Below are positions 28,540 through 36,643 of a stretch of DNA of 42,852 nt, one piece after another. Origin of the DNA: an uncultured Candidatus Saccharibacteria bacterium. Its GTDB lineage: Bacteria > Patescibacteriota > Saccharimonadia > Saccharimonadales > Saccharimonadaceae. A program made the position numbers and the translations under genes. The DNA is taken from positions 1 through 42,852 of the forward strand of contig CANDYU010000007.1 in assembly GCA_947425245.1 (NCBI GenBank), in the 5' to 3' direction. The notes beneath the pieces are model-generated. The model did not search any database. It had not been told where the DNA came from and saw only the letters and a list, made by a program, of their open reading frames with translations. Numbering within the stretch: position 1 is the first letter of the stretch; each line of letters opens with the position of its first letter.

Positions 28540-28587
28540 ATGGGGTGGATTTACCTCATTGCATTTTACAAGGTAGTCGGTTTTTGA
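28540..28587 (+). CDS. Candidate leaderless leader peptide (15 codons)
   Basis: The ATG lies 6 bases after TATAAT, the same geometry as the leaderless genes dnaE and CDF. It would encode MGWIYLIAFYKVVGF, hydrophobic and aromatic, then TGA. It lies about 100 bases before the ribosome site of the downstream genes, with a stem-loop between. A regulatory leader peptide is possible, but so is a short non-functional frame. Confidence 0.4.
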   Translation: MGWIYLIAFYKVVGF

Positions 28588-28620
28588 TTCATAGCAGTAA
28601 GTCTTTCTGGGGACCTTAAT

Positions 28621-28662
28621 GGGCAAAATGGGAATGGTTTAGATAATCAATCCATCTTGCCC
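28621..28662 (+). promoter_or_regulatory. Leader stem-loop upstream of the 28689 ribosome site
   Basis: GGGCAAAATGG (28621-28631) pairs with CCATCTTGCCC (28652-28662) with one mismatch around a 20-base loop. It ends 13 bases before the AGAAGGAGG site, so it could influence translation or transcript stability. Confidence 0.45.
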
Positions 28663-28688
28663 ATGAAGGTAGAGAAGGAGGAAATGAT

Positions 28689-28733
28689 ATGATGAAAATG
28701 AAAGAAAAAGCAATACGGTGGCAGAGTTTATGA
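28689..28733 (+). CDS. Short ORF (14 codons) translationally coupled to the next gene
   Basis: It begins at the ATG best placed after the strong AGGAGG site (28677-28682) and encodes MMKMKEKAIRWQSL, ending TGA within ATGA at 28730-28733. The next gene's ATG lies in that overlap. It may be a coupling leader peptide, or the original N-terminus of the next gene cut off by a frameshift. Confidence 0.4.
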   Translation: MMKMKEKAIRWQSL

Positions 28734-28918
28734 GTAGAGCTGCCGAGGTATTTGCCCTGGACGGGCAGTTTATGCAGGGCGAATCTGGAGTGGAGATCTA
28801 TTTCCCCGACTGGTCTCCGAAGCGTTTTATCTACAAGAAGGGCGTTGATTTACTGGATCAGTATATCAACAAGTGGAGAGCTCATTACTTCAGGAGCACT
28901 CTAAACAGCATGTTGTAG
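28730..28918 (+). CDS. Small orphan protein (62 aa)
   Basis: Encodes MSRAAEVFALDGQFMQGESG onward, with aromatic and basic residues in the second half (DWSPKRFIYKKG, INKWRAHYF). No signal, membrane segment or known domain. The ATG overlaps the stop of the preceding short ORF; GTG at 28718 in the same frame is an alternative start, but its ribosome site is poor. It shares promoter, leader and terminator with the following gene. Confidence 0.6.
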   Translation: MSRAAEVFALDGQFMQGESGVEIYFPDWSPKRFIYKKGVDLLDQYINKWRAHYFRSTLNSML

Positions 28919-28933
28919 AAAGGGGGTATAAGT

Positions 28934-29293
28934 ATGAGGCGAAAAGCCCATAGGGTCGGTTACAATGTCGCTGTTACCAAGTGCCGTGCTACTCAGATAG
29001 CGGAGAATCTCATTTCCGCTTCCAAGGAGAAGCGAATAGATATCGAGAACGCCCTGATTGCCGAAGCACTCAGTGAGCAGTATAATCAAGACAAGATGAA
29101 CTCGACGCCTGAGCTAAAGTTGGAGTGGACGATGTTTATGAGCGTCGTACGGTCCGGTAATGGACACGCGTCTGTTAAGGAAAGTCGGACATACTATGTC
29201 TTAGTGATTGGACATAAATCCGAGTTTCATTTGCCATACTCAAAGGATGGCATTTTGGTGGGCAAAGCCCTAATGACCGCCCTGACGCCCTGA
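28934..29293 (+). CDS. Orphan protein (119 aa)
   Basis: A soluble 119-residue protein of no family I recognise. The N-terminus is basic (MRRKAHRVGYNVAVTKCRAT), the middle helical and mixed-charge (ASKEKRIDIENALIAEAL), and the C-terminal part beta-like (ESRTYYVLVIGHKSEFHLPY). An AAGGGGG site precedes the ATG, 15 bases after the previous gene, so the two are co-translated from one mRNA. A strong terminator follows. It lies between housekeeping genes on the opposite strand, as do the window's other plus-strand orphans. Confidence 0.7.
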   Translation: MRRKAHRVGYNVAVTKCRATQIAENLISASKEKRIDIENALIAEALSEQYNQDKMNSTPELKLEWTMFMSVVRSGNGHASVKESRTYYVLVIGHKSEFHLPYSKDGILVGKALMTALTP

Positions 29294-29330
29294 GTTAATA
29301 GTGAAAGCTCTGGGTTAAGAACCGACTTCG

Positions 29331-29356
29331 ACCCCTGATTAGTCAGGGGTCTTTTT
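29331..29356 (+). terminator. Terminator of the orphan pair
   Basis: ACCCCTGA (29331-29338) and TCAGGGGT (29343-29350) form a perfect stem with loop TTAG, followed by CTTTTTC. Confidence 0.9.
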
Positions 29357-29420
29357 CTTGTTCTCGTTGGAGAATATATCACACCGGCCGGATCCCGGTC
29401 TAGCTGGGGTTTAGGAGGAC

Positions 29421-29449
29421 AAAAAGAGCCCCTCGAGGAGGCTCTTTTT
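29421..29449 (-). terminator. tuf terminator
   Basis: AAAAAGAGCC (29421-29430) and GGCTCTTTTT (29440-29449) flank a short loop. On the minus strand the GAGCC stem ends in T5; the reverse strand also has a T tract. Confidence 0.9.
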
Positions 29450-29464
29450 CTAGTAGCTTCTAGA

Positions 29465-30649
29465 TTATTTAACGATAGAAGTTACAACACCAGAACCGAC
29501 GGTCTTGCCACCTTCGCGGATAGCGAAACGGTCGTTGTTATTCATGGCGATTGGGGCGAGTAGCTTCACCTTGAAGGTGACAGTATCGCCAGGCATGACG
29601 ATTTCCTTGTCGGCTGGAAGTTCAACTTCGCCGGTCACATCGGTGGTACGGAAGTAGAACTGTGGCTTGTAGCCCTTGGAGAATGGAGTGTGGCGACCGC
29701 CTTCCTCTTTCTTCAAGATGTAAACCTGAGCCTCAAATTCGGTGTGTGGGGTAATGGTGCCTGGGGCAGCAATCACCTGACCACGCTCGATCTGTTCACG
29801 CTCAATACCGCGAAGCAAGAGACCAGCGTTGTCACCAGCACGACCTTCGTCAAGAGTCTTGTGGAAGGCTTCGATACCAGTAACGACTGATTTCTGGGTG
29901 TCTTTCAAACCAACGATTTCGACTTCGTCGTTCAACTTAACGATACCCTGTTCGATACGACCAGTAGCGACGGTGCCACGACCTTTGATGGAGAAGACAT
30001 CTTCGATTGGCATCAAGAATGGCTTATCGAAGTCGTGTTCAGGAACCTCGAAGTATTCGTCCATAGCTTTGACGAGGTCCATGATAGCTTGCTCGTTTTC
30101 AGCATCACCTTCGAGAGCCTTAGTAGCGGAACCCTTGATAATTGGAGCGTTGTCGCCATCGAAGCCATATTTGTTCAAAAGTTCGCGGACGTCCATCTCG
30201 ACGAGCTCGACGAGTTCAGGGTCAGCGAGATCCATCTTGTTCAAGAAAACAATGATTTTTGGAACGTTCACCTGGTGGGCCAAGAGGACATGCTCCTGGG
30301 TCTGTGGCAACGGACCATCGTTTGCTGCAACGACGAGGATAGCACCATCAACCTGAGCAGCACCGGTGATCATGTTTTTAATGTAATCGGCGTGGCCTGG
30401 CATATCGACGTGAGCGTAGTGGCGGTTGTCGGATTCGTACTCTTGGTGAGAGGTAGCGATGGTAATACCGCGAGCACGCTCTTCTGGAGCGTTGTCGATT
30501 TGATCGTAAGCAACAGCTTTGTTAACTTCAGATGGGAGTTTCTTTGCGAGAACATTAGTAATCGCAGCAGTGAGGGTGGTTTTACCGTGGTCAACGTGGC
30601 CCATCGTACCGACGTTGATGTGTGGCTTGGAACGGTCAAAATTTGCCAT
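29465..30649 (-). CDS. tuf: Elongation factor Tu
   Basis: 394 residues, standard length. G1 GHVDHGKT, switch [13 protein letters not shown]3 [13 protein letters not shown]4 NKMDLADPE and G5 GSATKAL are all present, as are domains II ([13 protein letters not shown]) and III ([12 protein letters not shown]). It carries aminoacyl-tRNA to the ribosome. The start at 30649 ([12 protein letters not shown]) has AAAAGGAG before it; an in-frame start at 30706 falls near the promoter and is rejected. It has its own promoter and terminator, separate from any str operon, although rpsJ lies about 2.2 kb downstream on the same strand. Confidence 0.98.
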   Translation of the reverse strand: MANFDRSKPHINVGTMGHVDHGKTTLTAAITNVLAKKLPSEVNKAVAYDQIDNAPEERARGITIATSHQEYESDNRHYAHVDMPGHADYIKNMITGAAQVDGAILVVAANDGPLPQTQEHVLLAHQVNVPKIIVFLNKMDLADPELVELVEMDVRELLNKYGFDGDNAPIIKGSATKALEGDAENEQAIMDLVKAMDEYFEVPEHDFDKPFLMPIEDVFSIKGRGTVATGRIEQGIVKLNDEVEIVGLKDTQKSVVTGIEAFHKTLDEGRAGDNAGLLLRGIEREQIERGQVIAAPGTITPHTEFEAQVYILKKEEGGRHTPFSKGYKPQFYFRTTDVTGEVELPADKEIVMPGDTVTFKVKLLAPIAMNNNDRFAIREGGKTVGSGVVTSIVK

Positions 30650-30718
30650 TCTTTCTCCTTTTATATTATTATTCGTTGTCAGAGCACTAATATCAACCAG
30701 CTCCAACTCTACTGCTTA

Positions 30719-30747
30719 ATAATATATGATTTCCCTAGAGTTGTAAA
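30719..30747 (-). promoter_or_regulatory. tuf promoter
   Basis: TTTACA (30747-30742), 17-base spacer, TATTAT (30724-30719) on the minus strand. The leader is about 60 bases with an AAAAGGAG site. It lacks the CTGTGC extension of other promoters. Confidence 0.65.
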
Positions 30748-30793
30748 GTGTTTTTCAGTGCATTAAATAAAAATACATCATCGCCTAGACTAA

Positions 30794-30824
30794 GCGAAAA
30801 ATAAAAGGTGACCGTAGGTCGCCT
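30794..30824 (-). terminator. Terminator of the frameshifted small gene
   Basis: AGGCGACC (30824-30817) pairs with GGTCACCT (30813-30806), one mismatch, followed on the minus strand by TTTATTTTT. Confidence 0.75.
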
Positions 30825-30868
30825 ATCTATTAGTGGCACAAATCCATCATCTGGGTAAGCTTTGTCGA

Positions 30869-31218
30869 CTACTCTTTTGGAGCATAAATAACGATCTCCG
30901 GGTACTGACGATTGAAACTACCGTTGTTGCCGTCCAAATCACACCATTCATGGACCCACTTGATAAAGCAGAAGGCACGACTGGCATTGAATTTTCCATT
31001 TTTAATAAAATCTTCTTGAACGCCAGTAGTACCGTTATGGTAAGAGTAGTTTTCGCCAAACTGTACTTGGCCGAAAACAGTACGCTTGCAGGAATCCTGG
31101 ATTGTATAGAGACGGCGATTCTCCGCAACATCTCTGGTTCGACATGAGCATGATTTGCTCTCAATTCTCTGCGAACTGCTCCTATAACGCCAGACTTTCT
31201 CTTGTCCAGGTTGATCAT
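30869..31218 (-). pseudogene. Small orphan gene with an apparent -1 frameshift
   Basis: The start with a ribosome site (GAGGGG, ATG at 31218) opens one frame: MINLDKRKSGVIGAVRRELR onward. The protein-like C-terminal part lies in the -1 frame and ends at TAG 30871-30869: VAENRRLYTIQDSC, then VFGQVQFGENYSYHNG, KFNASRAFCFIKWVHEWC and QYPEIVIYAPKE. That frame is open for 130 codons up to 31261 but has no ATG or GTG start. So the gene is either decayed, hit by a sequence error, or uses a programmed frameshift near 31130. The start frame itself runs on to 30847 but becomes an unnatural Ser/Val-rich string. No family is recognised. A terminator follows. Confidence 0.5.
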
Positions 31219-31264
31219 ATTTCTTCCCCTCTCTAAGTATAGGACTTCCCTGTCCGACACTTTA

Positions 31265-31295
31265 TATGTTTTTGCATATTTTGCAAAAAAACATA
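31265..31295. repeat. A/T-rich inverted repeat upstream of the frameshifted gene
   Basis: TATGTTTTTGCA (31265-31276) and TGCAAAAAAACATA (31282-31295) are imperfect inverted arms about 50 bases upstream of the ATG. Possible operator or promoter element. Confidence 0.45.
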
Positions 31296-31370
31296 CTAAG
31301 TATTGAGTAGATTACGGGCTATTTATAACTCTATGAATTTGTGTTTTATGGCGATTCTTGGATTTTATGC

Positions 31371-31399
31371 TTGACATTTTTGATAATCTGTGATACAAT
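31371..31399 (+). promoter_or_regulatory. Promoter of the four-helix membrane orphan
   Basis: TTGACA (31371-31376), 17-base spacer ending AATCTGTGA, TACAAT (31394-31399). Nearly identical to the promoter at 41881-41909. Confidence 0.85.
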
Positions 31400-31492
31400 G
31401 TAATAGTAGTACGAATGTTGCTAGCATTTTATCAGCTGAATAATGAATCTCGGGATGCTGAGTGCTGGCTTTTTGAAAAAGGAGGAAATGAA

Positions 31493-32113
31493 ATGAATGG
31501 AAAATGGAGAGAGCTGGAAGCAAGAGCGGCGTCAAGGATCAGCCCGGACATGGCAGCGTCAAGAGCTCAGGTAGTAACTATCATCACGCGAAGCTTGGCG
31601 TGGACGAAGTTACTGTCGATTTTAGCGGTGGTTGCCGTGGTGCGGTCGGCGTTTGTTGCTTATGTTGGCGGGCAGTCGATCGAATCTTCTTCCGTGTTGA
31701 TTGTTTTATCAATCATGATGGCGTCGATAGCTACCATAATTGAGTTCGGATGGGCAGCATGCTGTCTGTTCGAGAAAAAGGTACGCCCGTGGTACGGTGC
31801 TTGCGAGATCGAAGGCCTATGGCGACTGTTTGGCCAGAGCGGCAAGCGGCGAAACTGGGGGCTGGAACTGCTCCGGAAGTGCGGTATGCTTGCTGCAATT
31901 GTGATGGCAGTCGAGATTACTCTCGTGATTCCCTTAAATACGGAGACTTTGAGGGCTATCCTGATATCCTGTTTCGGAACCTTGGTAGGATGCTGCATCT
32001 TGGCTGGGACTTTCTTATGCTGCGAGGATATAGGGCACCGGAGAGCCATGAGAATCGAGCTTATCAGAGTCGAGACCACAAATAATGAGAGAGGGGATGA
32101 TTCAGTTGTTTAG
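31493..32113 (+). CDS. Four-helix membrane protein, unknown function
   Basis: 206 residues. About four membrane helices (SLAWTKLLSILAVVAVVRSAFVA, VLIVLSIMMASIATIIEFGW, KCGMLAAIVMAVEITLVI, FGTLVGCCILAGTFLCC) with a cytoplasmic-looking Arg-rich middle loop and several Cys in the helices. No family is recognised. The start at 31493 has AAAGGAGG 8 bases upstream. An in-frame ATG at 31415, close to the promoter, would add 26 residues (MLLAFYQLNNESRDAECW onward) and reads through the ribosome site, so two protein forms are possible. Single gene with its own promoter and terminator. Confidence 0.7.
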   Translation: MNGKWRELEARAASRISPDMAASRAQVVTIITRSLAWTKLLSILAVVAVVRSAFVAYVGGQSIESSSVLIVLSIMMASIATIIEFGWAACCLFEKKVRPWYGACEIEGLWRLFGQSGKRRNWGLELLRKCGMLAAIVMAVEITLVIPLNTETLRAILISCFGTLVGCCILAGTFLCCEDIGHRRAMRIELIRVETTNNERGDDSVV

Positions 32114-32136
32114 CCACCCAATTGGGTGGCTTTTTC
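32112..32136 (+). terminator. Terminator of the four-helix membrane orphan
   Basis: AGCCACCC (32112-32119) and GGGTGGCT (32124-32131) around AATT, then a T run. It overlaps the stop codon. Confidence 0.9.
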
Positions 32137-32161
32137 TTATGACAAGCAAACTAAACCGGGC

Positions 32162-32809
32162 TTAATTTAGTTCAAAGCTTTCGCTAGGTTGAAGGGCGAT
32201 GAGTTTTGCATCGGCTTCTTCGGCAGCCTTCGTGAGCAAGTTATTATTAAAACTACGACCCAGTTCGGACAGAACGGCGTCGTGTACGGGAATGGCAATC
32301 TCAGGCTTAACTTGTTTGATGTAAGCCATACCTTCGGGAACTTTGCACCAAGGGGCAGCACTGGGGACGCAAAGCACTTTAACGCGTCCAGGAAGATCAG
32401 GAGTATCGAAGGAGTCTCCAGGATTAACGATCTCGCCATTAATAATTACGCCAAGATTTCTGCAGGGGACAACGCCGGGGATAATTGAGGCATGGTCTCG
32501 GCCGAAGAAGGAGAGATGAAACTCAGGCAGCTTCCAAACCACATCGGCTGCGACTTTTTCGATAGGATGGCCGGCGATTTCGTCAAGCTCAATGTCTTCG
32601 GGAGCGAAGAGACGGGCCTGGGGATTGTCGGCAAGAATCTGAGTGATTTTTTCGGGCTGGAAATGGTCGTTATGCTTATGTGTAATGACGATTGCGATGA
32701 CCTGGTCAAGCTTTGGTAGTTGATGGGTGAACTCCACCGGATCGCAGACGATCTTTTGCTGATTATTCTCAATAACGAGGCCAGAGTGTTCAAGTTTAGT
32801 AATTTTCAT
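32162..32809 (-). CDS. Metallo-beta-lactamase-fold hydrolase (UlaG/YtnP-like)
   Basis: A 215-residue MBL-fold enzyme. The metal-binding motif THKHNDH (His44, His46, Asp48, His49) is intact, with later ligands likely in GRDHAS and IPVHDAV. The N-terminus KITKLEHSGLVIENN is typical of the UlaG-like subgroup, whose members hydrolyse lactones or phosphodiesters; the substrate here is unknown. AGGAGG precedes the ATG. It starts 12 bases after the ASCH gene, so they form a two-gene operon. Confidence 0.87.
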   Translation of the reverse strand: MKITKLEHSGLVIENNQQKIVCDPVEFTHQLPKLDQVIAIVITHKHNDHFQPEKITQILADNPQARLFAPEDIELDEIAGHPIEKVAADVVWKLPEFHLSFFGRDHASIIPGVVPCRNLGVIINGEIVNPGDSFDTPDLPGRVKVLCVPSAAPWCKVPEGMAYIKQVKPEIAIPVHDAVLSELGRSFNNNLLTKAAEEADAKLIALQPSESFELN

Positions 32810-32821
32810 AATCCTCCTAAA

Positions 32822-33130
32822 TTAGTTCTCGTCAAGTAACGAAATGATTTGGGCACCGTGTTGTTCAAAGGCGGCTTTTACATCGGGGCGGTTCAGCCAA
32901 TCAAAATCTTTAGTGTAGCCAACATAGCCAACTTTCTTGCGAATCGTACGGCCGGTGGGTCGGCGATTGGCGATATCATCGTCACTTTGGCCATACTCCC
33001 ATTCTTCAAGAACGAGAATATCGCCAGAATGACATTCGAAATCGTTGATACGATGCTCAAAAGTTTTTTGGCCGCTTTTAATTTGTTCAAAATATTCTTG
33101 GCTAATTTTTTTATGGATTTCTTGGGACAT
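32822..33130 (-). CDS. ASCH/DUF3850-like small RNA-binding-fold protein
   Basis: 102 residues with the DUF3850/ASCH pattern: HKKISQEYFEQIKSGQKTFEHRINDF followed by GDILVLEEWE and a conserved VGYVGY strand. ASCH domains are PUA-like and are thought to bind RNA or act on nucleosides; the function is unproven. A GAAAGG site lies before the ATG. It is the first gene of an operon with the MBL-fold gene. Confidence 0.8.
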   Translation of the reverse strand: MSQEIHKKISQEYFEQIKSGQKTFEHRINDFECHSGDILVLEEWEYGQSDDDIANRRPTGRTIRKKVGYVGYTKDFDWLNRPDVKAAFEQHGAQIISLLDEN

Positions 33131-33182
33131 AATTACCTTTCACTAACTAGATGTAAATGTTTTTGCCGAGTAACTTTATTTT

Positions 33183-33191
33183 ATTATAACA
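33183..33191 (-). promoter_or_regulatory. Extended -10 of the ASCH-MBL operon
   Basis: TGT-TATAAT (TATAAT at 33188-33183) about 50 bases before the ASCH start. The -35 is weak. Confidence 0.5.
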
Positions 33192-33238
33192 TAGAGAATC
33201 TCGGTCGAGAATGACCGGGATAAATTGCAGGATTTTGG

Positions 33239-35356
33239 CTATTTTTTGGGCTTTTTACTAGAGTTGACAGCGTCGCTAATCTCTTTGATTTGGTCACGGA
33301 GGAGAGCGGCCTGCTCAAAATCGAGGTTAGCGGCGGCAAGCTGCATTTGGGACTGGAGTTCTTTCAGGAGGCTGGGCAATTCTTCCTTCGGGACGCGTTT
33401 GAGGTCAAGTCTAGTGACCTCTTCTTTCTCGGGAATAATGGCACGGAGGCCAACGCTAATCTCTTTCTTGACGGAATGAGGAGTGATGTTGTGTTCGACA
33501 TTGTATTTGTGCTGGATTTCGCGGCGGCGGTTAGTTTCAGTAATGGCTTTTTCCATGCTTTCGGTAATATGGTCGGCGTACATGATTACATGGCCTTGCT
33601 CGTGGCGGGCGGCACGGCCGATGGTTTGAATCAGGGCGGACTCGGACCTGAGGAAGCCCTCCTTGTCGGCGTCGAGAATGGCAACAAGCGAAACTTCGGG
33701 CAGATCCAGACCCTCGCGGAGGAGATTAATGCCGACCAGGACATCGTAGACTCCGGCGCGCAGGTCACGCAGGATATCACCGCGTTCGAGCGTATCGATA
33801 TCAGAATGGATGTAGGCGACCTTAATATCGCGTTCCTTAAGAAAGTCAGTGAGGTCCTCGGCCATGCGTTTAGTAAGAGTGGTGACGAGGGTTCGCTGGT
33901 TTTTACTGATGCGGGTTTCGATTTCGGACATGAGGTCGTCGATTTGGCCCTCAGAGCCACGAACCTCAATCTCGGGATCAAGAAGACCGGTCGGGCGAAT
34001 GACTTGTTCGGCAGGAGCGGGCGAGTTCTCAAGCTCATAAGTACCGGGAGTGGCGGAGACATAGATGGCTTGGGAGATGTGCTTTTGGAACTCGCCGAAA
34101 GTTAGCGGGCGGTTGTCGAGAGCACTGGGGAGGCGGAAGCCATATTCGACCAAGGTGAGCTTGCGGGCGTGGTCGCCATTATACATGCCTCGGACTTGGG
34201 GCAGGGTCATGTGGCTTTCGTCCACCAGAAGGAGAAAATCCTTCGGGAAGAAATCGATGAGGGTCGCTGGGGGTTGACCAGCCTTGCGACCGTCGAGATG
34301 ACGCGAGTAATTCTCGATTCCCTTCACAAAGCCGGTTTCTTTCAACATTTCGAGATCGTATTTCGTACGCTGGCTTAGGCGTTGAGCCTCGAGGAACTTT
34401 TCGTGTTTCTCGAAGTATTTTAAGCGTTCGTCAAATTCGGCTTGGATACTGGTGATGGCAGTTTCAAGCTGGTCTTTTGGGGTGGCGTAGTGGGTGTTCG
34501 GGAAGATGTGGATACGATCGGGCTTTTCACGAGTCTCGGCAGTGAGGGGATCGATAATTCGGACGGCTTCAAGCGTATCGAAGCCAAACTCGAAACGATA
34601 TCCCCATTCCCCGCTGGCGGGAAAGAGGTCGACCGTGTCACCCATGACACGGAAGTTGCCGCGTTCGAAGGCGAGGTCGTTGCGATGATATTGCATGGCA
34701 ACGAGATATTTGATGAAGTTTTGTTGGCTGAGGGAATCGGTACCTTGGGTCGAAACATTGACGATCGGATGGGCGAGGTAGAAGTCAGCGTATTCCTCGG
34801 AGTTATGAATAGCGTCGTTCAGAAAGTCGGTCTTGCTTTCGCTGCCGACGATTTTCCAGATGCCGTCTTGTTTAATTAGCGGTAAGGACATTTCGGTGTA
34901 ATGATCGGGGGAACCGATACCATAGATACAAGAAACCGAGGCGACGATGATGGTGTCAGGGCGAGTGAGGAGGGCGACAGTGGCGGCATGACGCAAGCGG
35001 TCGATCTCATCATTAATGGCGGAGTCTTTTTCAATATAGGTGTCGGTCGAGGCGATGTAGGCTTCGGGCTGGTAGTAGTCGAAGTAGGAGACGAAATAGT
35101 GCACTTCGTTTTTCGGGAAGAACTCGCGAAACTCGGAGTAAAGCTGGGCGGCGAGGGTTTTGTTATGGGCGAGGATTAAGGTGGGCTTTTGGGCGTTTTG
35201 GATGAGGTTCGCCATGGTGAAGGTCTTTCCGGAGCCAGTCACGCCGAGTAAAGTCTGTTCGCGGACGCCAGCTTTAAGCCCTTCGGTAAGCTGCCGAATG
35301 GCAAATGGTTGATCACCGGTGGGCTGATATTTTGACACTAATTCAAATTTGGGCAT
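33239..35356 (-). CDS. uvrB: UvrABC system protein B
   Basis: Nucleotide-excision repair helicase-like damage verifier, 705 residues. Walker A GVTGSGKT (38-45), the beta-hairpin region with YYQPEAYI, the [17 protein letters not shown] motif II, the [13 protein letters not shown] and [22 protein letters not shown] helicase motifs, and a C-terminal UVR domain ([19 protein letters not shown]) are present. The start at 35356 is preferred to an in-frame ATG at 35374 because TACAAT (35370-35365) lies between them; the mRNA is then essentially leaderless. No uvrA or uvrC is nearby. Confidence 0.98.
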   Translation of the reverse strand: MPKFELVSKYQPTGDQPFAIRQLTEGLKAGVREQTLLGVTGSGKTFTMANLIQNAQKPTLILAHNKTLAAQLYSEFREFFPKNEVHYFVSYFDYYQPEAYIASTDTYIEKDSAINDEIDRLRHAATVALLTRPDTIIVASVSCIYGIGSPDHYTEMSLPLIKQDGIWKIVGSESKTDFLNDAIHNSEEYADFYLAHPIVNVSTQGTDSLSQQNFIKYLVAMQYHRNDLAFERGNFRVMGDTVDLFPASGEWGYRFEFGFDTLEAVRIIDPLTAETREKPDRIHIFPNTHYATPKDQLETAITSIQAEFDERLKYFEKHEKFLEAQRLSQRTKYDLEMLKETGFVKGIENYSRHLDGRKAGQPPATLIDFFPKDFLLLVDESHMTLPQVRGMYNGDHARKLTLVEYGFRLPSALDNRPLTFGEFQKHISQAIYVSATPGTYELENSPAPAEQVIRPTGLLDPEIEVRGSEGQIDDLMSEIETRISKNQRTLVTTLTKRMAEDLTDFLKERDIKVAYIHSDIDTLERGDILRDLRAGVYDVLVGINLLREGLDLPEVSLVAILDADKEGFLRSESALIQTIGRAARHEQGHVIMYADHITESMEKAITETNRRREIQHKYNVEHNITPHSVKKEISVGLRAIIPEKEEVTRLDLKRVPKEELPSLLKELQSQMQLAAANLDFEQAALLRDQIKEISDAVNSSKKPKK

Positions 35357-35370
35357 ATAATGACATTGTA
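35332..35370. promoter_or_regulatory. Interleaved divergent promoters of uvrB and the 35407 gene
   Basis: Plus: TTGACA (35332-35337), 18-base spacer, TATAAT (35356-35361); this lies in the first codons of uvrB. Minus: TGT-TACAAT (35370-35365) with the uvrB ATG 8 bases later. The -10 boxes are only a few bases apart, so use of one should block the other. Confidence 0.75.
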
Positions 35371-35406
35371 ACATGTTGTTAGCTCTTTGTCGTTGGAGGT
35401 GCGATA

Positions 35407-35763
35407 ATGCAAAGCAAAATGTATTTAGGCTTCAGTAACTTACTCGGAGCGAGAAGCCGGGCGTTGATTACGGCAATTTGCGTGATTGGGTGCGTGACAG
35501 GAGGTCCTAATGTTGCATGGGCAAGTGGCGAGCCAGGTGTAATACAACAAAGGTTTGAGGAGCTGTATCGGCAGTATGAGGCGGAGGTACGCGAGCGAAT
35601 TGATGCAATGACCTATGAGCCTAGTCATACTAAAGCTGAATCAAGAGAATATCATATAGCTTATCGAAGGATGAAGCTAGCGGACGATGAACTAAGGGAT
35701 GTTGATATCTTACAGTTGATTGATGAACTGAGGGCGGAGATGAACGCTGTCGAATCGTACTAA
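35407..35763 (+). CDS. Small secreted protein, unknown function
   Basis: 118 residues. A signal peptide is likely: basic N-region, hydrophobic core [12 protein letters not shown], and a plausible cleavage after VAWA near residue 39. The mature part is charged and helical ([20 protein letters not shown]), consistent with a short coiled coil. No family is recognised. GGAGG precedes the ATG. A 21-codon frame starting at 35373 (MLLALCRW...) overlaps the start, as seen at other orphan genes here. The terminator comes 10 bases after the stop. Confidence 0.7.
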   Translation: MQSKMYLGFSNLLGARSRALITAICVIGCVTGGPNVAWASGEPGVIQQRFEELYRQYEAEVRERIDAMTYEPSHTKAESREYHIAYRRMKLADDELRDVDILQLIDELRAEMNAVESY

Positions 35764-35773
35764 GAATGAAGTG

Positions 35774-35803
35774 AGGCACATCTTGACGATGTGCCTGTTT
35801 TTT
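35774..35803 (+). terminator. Terminator of the small secreted orphan
   Basis: AGGCACATC (35774-35782) with GATGTGCCT (35788-35796), loop TTGAC, then GTTTTTT. Confidence 0.9.
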
Positions 35804-35831
35804 GGGGGGGCTTTTGAGCCTTTTAGATGAA

Positions 35832-36572
35832 TCACCCGACTCCGCCTGGCTCTGGCTGAAGGCTGACCTCAATCTCGTAAATAATGATCCGAGATTCGGC
35901 GAGACCGGACGGAACATTTCCTAACGTAATTTCAGCCTGAACTCGATCACTCTGGAACGAGGTGGAATAGCTAGCTTGATCACTAACATTCTCACCCATG
36001 AGATTAAGGGCAAGGAGATGCGGCTGAACCTTCTGGTTTACTTCATCCAGGTCGGTGACTAGGTTAATCGCCAGATTACTCTCGGCCACGACCGTGAGCG
36101 AGGTCGAGCAGGACGGAATAGCGGATCCATTAGCATAGCCACTCAGTTCGGCAGAGATAATATCCTGATTACCCGCCGACATTCGCATGGGATATTCCAG
36201 GCAAACTTTTACGAGCCTAGCGATATCGTTTTCGTCGTCAATAGCACGGGCCGTGTTGTGGCAGTAGATAACGAGCCGATACTTATGACCTGGAGATAGA
36301 ACAGATCCGTCTGGTAACTGAACAGGTTCGCCATCCACCTCCTCTAGCAAATAGAGGAAGTCTTTTTCGTCGCCGATGAACGGGTTGTTTTCCCAAGTAT
36401 TAAAGGCGACCTGGTCGCTAGATGGAAGCTCGGAGTCAAACTTGGCTGCTTCCTCCAGCGAAATGAGAGGCGGTTGGGCATTCTGGCAACCGGCTAGACA
36501 AGAGATGGCTAGCAGAATAGCCGTAAGGTGCTGGATTTTCAGTTTCCTCAGTTGCTTTGTTTGGAACATCAT
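35832..36572 (-). CDS. Lipoprotein, unknown function
   Basis: 246 residues with a lipoprotein signal: hydrophobic HLTAILLAISCLAGC, lipobox L-A-G-C with Cys29. The mature protein is Ser/Asp/Glu-rich with beta-type stretches and a few Cys; no domain is recognised. An AAGGAGGGG site precedes the tandem ATGs. It has a strong promoter about 80 bases upstream and an inverted repeat in the leader. Single-gene unit, convergent with the small secreted orphan. Confidence 0.78.
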   Translation of the reverse strand: MMFQTKQLRKLKIQHLTAILLAISCLAGCQNAQPPLISLEEAAKFDSELPSSDQVAFNTWENNPFIGDEKDFLYLLEEVDGEPVQLPDGSVLSPGHKYRLVIYCHNTARAIDDENDIARLVKVCLEYPMRMSAGNQDIISAELSGYANGSAIPSCSTSLTVVAESNLAINLVTDLDEVNQKVQPHLLALNLMGENVSDQASYSTSFQSDRVQAEITLGNVPSGLAESRIIIYEIEVSLQPEPGGVG

Positions 36573-36609
36573 TTAGTTCCCCTCCTTTTCATATTTTTAG
36601 CTCACAAGG

Positions 36610-36624
36610 AACTGACCGTCAGTT
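36610..36624 (-). promoter_or_regulatory. Leader inverted repeat of the lipoprotein gene
   Basis: AACTGAC (36610-36616) and GTCAGTT (36618-36624) are perfect arms around one base, about 20 bases after the predicted transcription start. An operator or a small RNA hairpin. Confidence 0.45.
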
Positions 36625-36643
36625 GCGACAGCCTTATCCCTTC

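Noticed and set aside
28453-28626. 58-codon N-terminal extension of the CDF transporter from a TTG
   Set aside because: It crosses the gene's own -10 and the divergent gene's promoter and leader, and CDF proteins begin close to the first helix.
30035-30766. 243-codon plus-strand open frame
   Set aside because: Antisense to tuf and crosses its promoter; no protein features.
30833-31147. 104-codon plus-strand open frame opposite the frameshifted gene
   Set aside because: GTG start with no ribosome site; the minus strand frame has a better residue pattern, ribosome site and terminator.
33290-34105. 271-codon plus-strand open frame
   Set aside because: Entirely antisense to conserved UvrB motifs; no ribosome site or promoter. 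A shadow of codon bias.
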